From assembly GCF_008933605.1 (NCBI RefSeq), contig NZ_WBUS01000021.1, positions 1 through 32,925 of the forward strand: a stretch of 32,925 nt of DNA. The letters are read 5' to 3'. The notes below the pieces were generated by a model. It did no database searches. It was not told where the DNA came from and worked only from the letters and a program-made list of their open reading frames with translations. Of the stretch, positions 26,594-32,925 are shown in pieces; position 1 is the stretch's first letter; every line of letters begins with the position of its first letter. The stretch comes from Albidovulum sp. (lineage in GTDB: Bacteria > Pseudomonadota > Alphaproteobacteria > Rhodobacterales > Rhodobacteraceae). Made by a program: the position numbers and the translations under genes.

Positions 26594-27493
26594 TCAGCCC
26601 GCGACGGCGGCGAGGTGGCGGGCGAAGGCGGGCGACGACATGAGTGCCTTGCAGCGAGAGAACCGGCCGTCGGCATAGGCGCGGAAGTCGTCGGCCGGAT
26701 TGCCGTTGGCCAGCTGGATGAGGCCCCAGAGCGTCCAGAGCAGATCGCACATCGCCTTGTAGATCACCATCCGCCCGCGGTCGCGGGCGGTGGGCGCGGC
26801 GCCGAAATAGGCGCGCAGCATCTCCTCGTCCTGGTCTTCGTCGAATCCGCCCTCGACCGAGAGGTCGCCCAGATCCCACATCGGGTCGTTCATGCCGGAA
26901 TATTCCCAGTCGACGATCCACATGGCCTCGCCGGTATCGAGGAAGTTCTCGCACAGCGGGTCGCAGTGGCAGGGCGCCAGCGGCAGCGGCCGGGCCGCAA
27001 GCGCCGCCCTGACCGCGCCCGCCTCGCGCACCACGTCGTGATAGCCCTCGGGCAGGGCCACGTCCTTGGTGCCGAGAATGCCGAGATAGTCGTCGATCAT
27101 CGCAAAAAGCTCGAAGCGGAAGGGAAAGACCGCGCCCGACCCGTGCAGCTTGCGGAAGGCCGCGCCGGCCCGTCCGGGGGCGCCCTCTCGCGTGCGGAAG
27201 TTCTGCGGGCTCATGGTCACCGCGCCGTGGACGAAGCGCGTCACCATCACGCCTGTTGCCGGGTCCACATGGATCACCTCGGGACTGACGCCGGCCTTCG
27301 CGGCCTCCCGTGCGGCCACGGCCTCGTTGGCGCGGTCGATGAACTCCTCGGTGCCCTTGCCCGGAATCCTCAGGCAGTAGTCCCCCGCCCTGAAGACCAA
27401 GTTGGTGAGCCCGCCGAGCCGCTCCGGCAGCCCCGCCCCCTTCAGGCCCGGGATGGCGGCAAGCGCGTCGCGGGCGAGGTCGAGGTCGCTCAT
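26594..27493 (-). CDS. Choline kinase-like phosphotransferase
   Basis: A 299-aa kinase of the choline/ethanolamine kinase-aminoglycoside phosphotransferase fold. ATP-binding N-lobe elements are GGLTNLVFRAGDYCLRIPG; the catalytic loop is PCHCDPLCENFLD (H176, D178, N183); the metal-binding segment is MWIVDWEYSGMNDPMWDLGDLS (D195). The DWEYSG form is typical of the LicA/choline-kinase branch. Substrate not known: an amino alcohol is the best guess. It is the last gene of a four-gene unit, and its ATG overlaps the stop of the upstream FAD enzyme as ATGA. Confidence 0.83.
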   Translation of the reverse strand: MSDLDLARDALAAIPGLKGAGLPERLGGLTNLVFRAGDYCLRIPGKGTEEFIDRANEAVAAREAAKAGVSPEVIHVDPATGVMVTRFVHGAVTMSPQNFRTREGAPGRAGAAFRKLHGSGAVFPFRFELFAMIDDYLGILGTKDVALPEGYHDVVREAGAVRAALAARPLPLAPCHCDPLCENFLDTGEAMWIVDWEYSGMNDPMWDLGDLSVEGGFDEDQDEEMLRAYFGAAPTARDRGRMVIYKAMCDLLWTLWGLIQLANGNPADDFRAYADGRFSRCKALMSSPAFARHLAAVAG

Positions 27494-29898
27494 GCCTTCA
27501 GCCTTTCCATCTTCGCGTCATAAAGGCACCGCGGCCCCCGAGTCGCGGCATAGGGTTTGCCGAAGGCCTCGATCGTGAAGCCCTGCCCGGCCGCGATCGC
27601 GGCCGGAACATAGGCAAAGCCGATGGTCTTGCCGAGGTGGTGGCCGTAGCCGGCGCTCGTCAGCGAGGCGACGGGCTGCCCGCCGTGAAGCACCGTCTCG
27701 CCCGACAGGAAGGGCGCAAAACCGTCAACCGTGAGCGTCACGAGCCGCCGTTTCGGCGCGCCCAGGGCGGCCAGCGCCGCGCGGCCGGTGAAGTCGCCCT
27801 TGCCCATCGCCACGGCAAAGCCGAGGCCCGCCTCGAAGGGCGTCGTCTCGGGCGTGATGTCGGCGGACCAGTAGAGATAGCCCTTCTCCAGCCGGCAGCT
27901 CTCGATGGCCCGGTAACCCGCGTCGCGGATGCCGTGCGGCGCCCCTGCCGCCTTGAGCCTGTCGTAGACGTGGCCCGCGTATTCGGTCGGAATGTAGAGC
28001 TCCCACCCCAGTTCGCCGACATAGCCCACGCGCACGGCAAGGACCGGGGCATGGCCGACGACGATCTCGCGCGCGGCCAGGAACGGGAAGGCCCGGTTCG
28101 AAAGGCCTGCGTCGGAGACCGAGGCGAGCACATCGCGCGCCTTCGGCCCGCAGATGTTCAGGACCGAAAGCGTATTCGTCACGTCCCGCAGCCTGAGCCC
28201 TTCCGGCAACGCCCGGGTGATCCAAGCGCCGTCGCGCACGCCGAAGCCCGATCCGGTGACGATCAGGAAGTCCTCCTCGCCCCGGTGAAGGATGGTCACG
28301 TCGGCCTCGATCCCGCCCCTTTCGTTCAGGAGCTGGGTGTAGATCGCCCGGCCCGGCGCGCCCGAGACATCGGCCGCCGCGATCCGGTTCAGCGCGGCCT
28401 GGGCGCCGGGGCCCGAAAGCTCGAACTTCGAGAAGGAGGTCTGGTCGATCAGCGCCACGCCCTCGCGGATCGCGCGCACCTCGGCGGCCACCGCGCCGTG
28501 CCAGCCGGGTTTCCCCTCGAAGCTCGGGCTGTCGGTCGCCGCGGGGTCCGAGGCGGTGAACCAGTTCGCCCGTTCCCAGCCGAAGCGCGCGCCGAAGACC
28601 GCGCCTGCGGCCTTCAGCGGTTCGTAAAGCGGCGACCGGCGCAGGCCGCGCCCCGCATGATGTTCCTCGCCCGGCCAGTGGACCTTGTAGTAGGAGGCAT
28701 AGGCCTCCACCGCCCGGGCGGCGAGCCAGGAGGCTCGTGCATGCGGCGCCCCGAAGCGGCGCGCATCGAACGGCCAGAGGTCGAGCCCCGGGTCGCCGTT
28801 GACGATCCAGTTCGCCATCGCCTCCCCCGCCCCGCCCGAGGCGGCGATGCCGGCGGTGAAGCCGCAGGCGAGGTAGAAGTTGTCCAGTTCCGGCGCGAGA
28901 CCCATGATCGGCTCGCCATCGGCCGAGACCGGGATCGGGCCGTTGATCACGGTCCGGATGCCGATCTCGTTCAGGATCGGCAGGCGTTCCGCGGCCGGCA
29001 CGGCGAAAAGCTCCAGCCGTTCCATGTTGGCCGGGAACAACTCCCGCGCGAAGTCGAACGGCGGCCACTGGTTCCAGAGCGCGCGCGTCCCCTCCTCCCA
29101 TCCGCCGATCGCCCAGGCCCCGCCGACGTCGGGCTTGAGGTAGAAATTGTGGTCGGGGTCGCGCAGCGTCGTCAGGGTGTCGGGAACATCGAGCCCCTTC
29201 TCGGTGACGAAATACTGGTGTTCCACCACGCCCGCCGCGACCGGCACCCCGGCCATCGCGCCGACACGCCGTGCCCAGTAGCCCGCAGCGTTCACGACGA
29301 TATCGGCCGAAACCGTGCCGTGATCGGTGACGACGCCCAGCGCCCGGCGCCCCTCCACGGGGATGGCGGTGACGGTCACGCCCTCCTCGATCCTCACGCC
29401 GCCCTTCCGGGCGCAGGCGGCAAAGGCCATCGTGACCGCATAGGGGTCGATATAGCCGTCGGTCGGGATCCAGGCGGCGCCGACCACACCCTTCCTGTCG
29501 ATGTGCGGGAACATCCGGTGCGCCTCGTCGGGCGAGACGAGGTGGGCCTCGAAGCCGAAGCTCTTCGCCAGTTGGACAGACCGGCGGATCTCGCTCCAGC
29601 GCGCGTCCGACGCGGCGAGGCGAAGCGATCCCACCTTCTTCCAGTCCGTCGCCATGCCGCTTTCCCCGGCAAGCCGGTCGAAGACCGCGACCGAGTTCTG
29701 CATCAGCCGCGTCAGCGCCCGCTTGCCGCGCAACTGCCCGACAAGACCCGCCGCGTGCCAGGCGGACCCATGCGTGACCTGCGCCTTTTCGAGGACGAGA
29801 ACGTCGCGCTCACCCTGCCGCGCGAGGTGATAGGCGATGGCGCAGCCGATCGCCCCCGCGCCGATGATGACGATCCTCGCGTGACGGTCGGCCTTCAT
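27490..29898 (-). CDS. FAD-dependent dimethylglycine/sarcosine dehydrogenase-like oxidoreductase with GcvT domain (2)
   Basis: An 802-aa two-part enzyme. The N-terminal DAO domain has the dinucleotide loop VIIGAGAIGCAIAYHLARQG (about 10-28) and SAWHAAGLVGQLR, in which His48 matches the covalent-FAD histidine of dimethylglycine/sarcosine dehydrogenases. The C-terminal half is an aminomethyltransferase (GcvT) domain that binds tetrahydrofolate (IREGVALIDQTSFSKFELSGPGAQ ... GELGWELYIPTEYAGHVYDRL) plus the GcvT C-terminal barrel. Such enzymes oxidise N-methyl groups and load the one-carbon unit on THF, passing electrons to ETF or oxygen. The true substrate is unknown. It is a diverged paralogue of the gene just upstream, with ATGA overlaps on both sides. 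Confidence 0.88.
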   Translation of the reverse strand: MKADRHARIVIIGAGAIGCAIAYHLARQGERDVLVLEKAQVTHGSAWHAAGLVGQLRGKRALTRLMQNSVAVFDRLAGESGMATDWKKVGSLRLAASDARWSEIRRSVQLAKSFGFEAHLVSPDEAHRMFPHIDRKGVVGAAWIPTDGYIDPYAVTMAFAACARKGGVRIEEGVTVTAIPVEGRRALGVVTDHGTVSADIVVNAAGYWARRVGAMAGVPVAAGVVEHQYFVTEKGLDVPDTLTTLRDPDHNFYLKPDVGGAWAIGGWEEGTRALWNQWPPFDFARELFPANMERLELFAVPAAERLPILNEIGIRTVINGPIPVSADGEPIMGLAPELDNFYLACGFTAGIAASGGAGEAMANWIVNGDPGLDLWPFDARRFGAPHARASWLAARAVEAYASYYKVHWPGEEHHAGRGLRRSPLYEPLKAAGAVFGARFGWERANWFTASDPAATDSPSFEGKPGWHGAVAAEVRAIREGVALIDQTSFSKFELSGPGAQAALNRIAAADVSGAPGRAIYTQLLNERGGIEADVTILHRGEEDFLIVTGSGFGVRDGAWITRALPEGLRLRDVTNTLSVLNICGPKARDVLASVSDAGLSNRAFPFLAAREIVVGHAPVLAVRVGYVGELGWELYIPTEYAGHVYDRLKAAGAPHGIRDAGYRAIESCRLEKGYLYWSADITPETTPFEAGLGFAVAMGKGDFTGRAALAALGAPKRRLVTLTVDGFAPFLSGETVLHGGQPVASLTSAGYGHHLGKTIGFAYVPAAIAAGQGFTIEAFGKPYAATRGPRCLYDAKMERLKA

Positions 29899-32345
29899 GC
29901 CTTGACCCTCAGGTTCTCGGGATCATAGAGCGGGGCGAGCGCGATCCGGGCGGGGAATTGTTCGTTGGCAACCACCAGTTCATAGGTGCCCGAGGCGAGG
30001 TGGTCGTCGCTGACACCACCGGGGTTGCGGACATAGCCGTAGCCGATGCCCTTCCCGACGGTGTAGCCGAAGCCGCCCGAGGTGAGGTATCCGACCGGCT
30101 CGCCGTTCCGCAGGATCGTCTCGCGCCCCACCAGCACGGCCTCCGGATCGGCGATGGTGAACCCGGCGAGCCGCTTCGTCAGGGGTCCGCCCGCCTGCGC
30201 CTGAAGCGCCTCCCGGCCGATGAACGGCCGGTTGGTCTTCAGCTTTACCGCCCAGCCGAGGCCGGCCTCGAAGGGCGTGTCGTTGGGCGTGATGTCGGAG
30301 GACCAGGCGCGATAGCCCTTCTCCAGCCGCAGGCTTTCAAGCGCCCGGTAGCCCACCGGGCGGATTCCCTCGACCGCCCCCGCCACCATCAGCGCGTCGA
30401 AGACCGCGCCGGTCGCGGCGATCGGCACATGCAGTTCCCAGCCAAGCTCACCCACATAGGTCACCCTGAGCGCCCTTACCGTGGCGCCGGCAATCGCGAT
30501 CTCGCGCACATGGCCAAAGGGGAAGGCGGCGTTCGACACATCGGCCGCCGTCACCCGCGCCAGCACCTCCCGCGACTTCGGCCCCATCAGCGAGAGCGTG
30601 CCCCAATCCTCGGTGATGTCGCGGATCGCCACGTCGCCCGCGGGCAGGTGTTCGGCGATCCAGGCAAGGTCATGGGTGCGGAACCCGGTCCCGGTGACGA
30701 TGTAGAAGCGGTCCTCGGAGAGCCGCGCCACCGTCAGGTCGCATTCGATGCCGCCGCGCGTGTTCAGAAGCTGGGTATAGGTCAGCCGCCCCGGCGCCTT
30801 CGTCACGTCGCCCGCGCAGACGTGGTCGAGCGCCGCCGCCGCGTCCTTCCCCGTCACCTCATACTTGGCGAAGGAGGACTGGTCGAAGATGCCCACCGCC
30901 TCGCGCACATGGGCATGTTCCGCGCCCACCGGGCCGAACCAGTTCTGCCGGCCCATCGAATAGACGTCGCGCGCCTCCATCCGCTCGGGCGCGAACCAGT
31001 TCGGCCGCTCCCACCCGAGCTTCGATCCGAAGACGGCGCGGTGGCCCTTGAGACGCTCGTAAAGCGGCGAGACGATGCGCGGCCGCCCGCTTTCGTATTC
31101 CTCGTGCGGGAAACCCACCGTGTAGTGCTTGCCGTAAGCCTCGAGCGTGCGGTCGCAGACCCAGGTGCGGTCGCGGTGCATGCCCGCGAAGCGGCGGATG
31201 TCCACCGTCCAGAGGTCAAGCGGCGCCTCGCCGTGCATCACCCAGTCGGCCAGCACCCAGCCCGCGCCGCCCCCGCTCGCGATGCCGAAGGCGTTGAAGC
31301 CCGCGCCCACATACATGTTGGCGCATTCGGGCGCGCTGCCCAGGATGAAATTCCCGTCCGGGGTGAAACTTTCCGGCCCGTTGATCATCTGCTTGACGCC
31401 CACCTTTTCCAGCGCCGGAACCCGCGCGATGGCCTGATCCATATGCTGCTCGAAATGGTCGAAATCGTCGTCGAAGAGCCGGAATTCCCAGTCGTCGGGG
31501 ACGTTGCCCCCCGTCTCCTCCAGCCTCCAGGGCTGCGGATTGGGCTCGTAGCCGCCCATCACGAGACCGCCAACCTCCTCCTTGAAATAGGTCCGCCGGT
31601 CCGGGTCGCGCAGCGTCGGCGCGTCGGCCGCCAGCCCGTCGATCCGCTCGGTGACGATGTACTGGTGCTTGACGGGTTGCAGCGGCACGGTGATCCCCGC
31701 CATGGCGCCCACCTGCCGCGCCCATTGCCCGGCGCAGTTCACCACGGTCTCGCAGGTGATCTCGCCTTCCGTGGTCTTCACGCCGGTGATCCGATCGCCC
31801 GCCATCGCGAAACCCGTCACCCGGACACCCTCGAAAATCCGCGCCCCGTGCATCCGCGCGCCCTTGGCAAGCGACTGGGTGATGTCCGAGGGCGAGGCCT
31901 GCCCGTCGGTCGGCAGCCAGCTTGCACCGACGAGGTCGGAAACCTCCATCAGCGGCCACATCCGCTTGACCTCGCCCGGCGAGACCAGATGCATCTCCAT
32001 CCCGAAGCTACGGGCGGTCGTCGCCAGCCGCTTGTATTCCGTCCAGCGGTCGGCGTTCGTGGCGAGCCTCAGGCAGCCGGTCATCTTCCAGCCGGTCTCG
32101 AGCCCCGTTTCGGCCGCCAGATCCTTGTAGAGCTCGACCGAGTATTTCAGCACCCGGGTGATGGAGGCGGAGCTTCTGAGCTGCCCGACCAGCCCCGCCG
32201 CGTGCCAGGTGGAGCCCGAGGTGAGCTTCCCCTGCTCGAGAAGGACGACCTCCGCCTTGTGGTCGCGGGCGAGGTGGTAGGCGGTGGAGCAACCGATGAT
32301 GCCGCCGCCGATGACGACGATCCGGGCATGGGTGGGCAGCGTCAT
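29895..32345 (-). CDS. FAD-dependent dimethylglycine/sarcosine dehydrogenase-like oxidoreductase with GcvT domain (1)
   Basis: An 816-aa enzyme with the same plan as its neighbour: Rossmann loop VVIGGGIIGCSTAYHLARDH, covalent-FAD motif GSTWHAAGLVGQLRSS (His48), a central FAD-oxidoreductase region (GPESFTPDGNFILG), then GcvT (VREAVGIFDQSSFAKYEVTGKDAAAAL ... GELGWELHVPIAATGAVFDAL) and the GcvT C-terminal domain. The ATG at 32345 overlaps the stop of the upstream kinase as ATGA; the longer frame beyond it lies inside that kinase and is rejected. It is predicted to demethylate an N-methylated amine with THF as acceptor. The two enzymes differ throughout, so they probably act on successive or different substrates. 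Confidence 0.88.
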   Translation of the reverse strand: MTLPTHARIVVIGGGIIGCSTAYHLARDHKAEVVLLEQGKLTSGSTWHAAGLVGQLRSSASITRVLKYSVELYKDLAAETGLETGWKMTGCLRLATNADRWTEYKRLATTARSFGMEMHLVSPGEVKRMWPLMEVSDLVGASWLPTDGQASPSDITQSLAKGARMHGARIFEGVRVTGFAMAGDRITGVKTTEGEITCETVVNCAGQWARQVGAMAGITVPLQPVKHQYIVTERIDGLAADAPTLRDPDRRTYFKEEVGGLVMGGYEPNPQPWRLEETGGNVPDDWEFRLFDDDFDHFEQHMDQAIARVPALEKVGVKQMINGPESFTPDGNFILGSAPECANMYVGAGFNAFGIASGGGAGWVLADWVMHGEAPLDLWTVDIRRFAGMHRDRTWVCDRTLEAYGKHYTVGFPHEEYESGRPRIVSPLYERLKGHRAVFGSKLGWERPNWFAPERMEARDVYSMGRQNWFGPVGAEHAHVREAVGIFDQSSFAKYEVTGKDAAAALDHVCAGDVTKAPGRLTYTQLLNTRGGIECDLTVARLSEDRFYIVTGTGFRTHDLAWIAEHLPAGDVAIRDITEDWGTLSLMGPKSREVLARVTAADVSNAAFPFGHVREIAIAGATVRALRVTYVGELGWELHVPIAATGAVFDALMVAGAVEGIRPVGYRALESLRLEKGYRAWSSDITPNDTPFEAGLGWAVKLKTNRPFIGREALQAQAGGPLTKRLAGFTIADPEAVLVGRETILRNGEPVGYLTSGGFGYTVGKGIGYGYVRNPGGVSDDHLASGTYELVVANEQFPARIALAPLYDPENLRVKA

Positions 32346-32925
32346 GGCATGATCTTTCCGTGTGAGGTCTGGTAACGGTCGAGCGCGGCGTCGAGCCGGC
32401 CGAGAAAGTCGCGGGCATGGGCGTCGTAGTCGGCCCCCGGCGCGGCGAGGAAGATCTCCGACACCATCGCCCACATTGCCTCGCGCGCGAGGCTCGCGCA
32501 TTGCATGGCATCGAAGGCTCGGAGCGTCGCCGCGTCCGGGTCATGGCCGAAATAGGCCGCAAGCAGCGCCCCGGCCTCGCCTGCGTCCATACCCGCATTC
32601 GACGCCGCGCCCGCAAGGTCGAACATCGCCGTGCCGAAGCCCGCATATTCGTAGTCGATGAGCCAGAGCCGGCCCGCAGCGTCCTCGAGGAAATTCGCGG
32701 GCAGCAGATCATGGTGGCCGTAGACGATCGGCAGCGGCACCTGCGCGGCCTCCATCGCCGCCGCGATCCCGACGAGCCGGGGCAGGTCGGACGCGAAGCG
32801 GCTCCGGCGTGCGGCCAGGGTGCGGGCATAGTCGCGGATCACGTGGAAGACCCAGAAGATTACGCCCGGTCCCGAAACCTCGCCCGGCATCCGGCCGTGG
32901 AAATCGCGCAGGAACCGGCCCACCC
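32342..32925 (-). CDS. Choline kinase-like phosphotransferase, C-terminal part (5' truncated by window edge)
   Basis: The last 194 or so residues of a phosphotransferase related to the choline kinase/APH fold. Visible are the Brenner motif with IVYGHHDLLPANFLED (HxDxxxxN) and the metal-binding segment LWLIDYEYAGFGTAMFDLAGAASN. The frame remains open to the window end, so the N-lobe and start are outside. It is the first seen gene of the unit that continues with two FAD/GcvT enzymes and a second kinase. The two kinases differ (IDYEYAG here, VDWEYSG in the other), so they are not recent copies. Substrate unknown. Confidence 0.8.
   Translation of the reverse strand, partial: VGRFLRDFHGRMPGEVSGPGVIFWVFHVIRDYARTLAARRSRFASDLPRLVGIAAAMEAAQVPLPIVYGHHDLLPANFLEDAAGRLWLIDYEYAGFGTAMFDLAGAASNAGMDAGEAGALLAAYFGHDPDAATLRAFDAMQCASLAREAMWAMVSEIFLAAPGADYDAHARDFLGRLDAALDRYQTSHGKIMP

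Noticed and set aside
27637-32375. Two very long plus-strand open frames (763 and 805 aa) opposite the FAD/GcvT genes
   Set aside because: They mirror the real genes closely in extent, have typical antisense composition, and the minus-strand genes carry complete FAD and GcvT motifs.

Overview
The window is GC-rich DNA that reads as an alphaproteobacterial chromosome, most probably Rhodobacterales (Rhodobacteraceae/Paracoccaceae). The reasons are a single-copy housekeeping block (accB-accC, aat, a DUF2155 gene, an MlaD-type MCE protein, an NDUFA12-like complex I protein, clpX, clpP), very tight gene packing, and a dense load of ABC transporters and amine-catabolic enzymes. I see no rRNA, tRNA, CRISPR array, insertion sequence, phage gene or integrase. 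No gene-free stretch exceeds 300 bases; the longest gaps (about 120-180 b) hold regulatory-looking DNA and are described as features.

Layout. (1) 1-6178: housekeeping. The accBC pair (5' truncated) and aat run on +. They converge on a minus-strand operon NDUFA12-mlaD-DUF2155, preceded by a hypothetical exported or membrane-anchored protein, clpX and clpP, all on -. (2) 6330-14131: first polyamine-type block. Two amidase-signature enzymes bracket a complete PotABCD-like ABC operon, followed by a convergent N-carbamoylputrescine amidase (aguB). (3) 14196-17080: a molybdate cassette made of a one-domain ModE-like regulator, a Mo-box-like operator, and modA-modB-modC. A CbiX-like chelatase follows (17115-17810). 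(4) 17814-24793, minus strand: second polyamine-type block, in transcription order LysR regulator, secreted SnoaL/NTF2-like protein, PotD-, PotA-, PotB- and PotC-like proteins, and gamma-aminobutyraldehyde dehydrogenase. (5) 24927-26591: a Na/Pi cotransporter-PhoU-type protein, with a Pho-box-like repeat between it and the LysR gene. (6) 26594-32925, minus strand: a tightly coupled four-gene unit, kinase - FAD/GcvT oxidoreductase - FAD/GcvT oxidoreductase - kinase, in which every junction is a 4-base ATGA overlap.

How the genes may work together. Blocks 2 and 4 share a polyamine theme: two separate importers, a step that releases putrescine (AguB) and a step that oxidises 4-aminobutanal to GABA (PatD). 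The agmatine deiminase and the putrescine-oxidising enzyme are not in the window. Block 6 looks like N-methyl-amine catabolism: dimethylglycine/sarcosine dehydrogenase-type enzymes that would pass one-carbon units to tetrahydrofolate, joined to two choline-kinase-like phosphotransferases. I do not recognise that four-gene combination as a described pathway, and it is the best candidate here for something new. The cis-regulatory signals that stand out are a Mo-box before modA, a Pho box in the lysR/nptA intergenic region, and three GTTTGA elements before the first pot operon. All functional statements are inferred from motifs read by eye; no database search was run.
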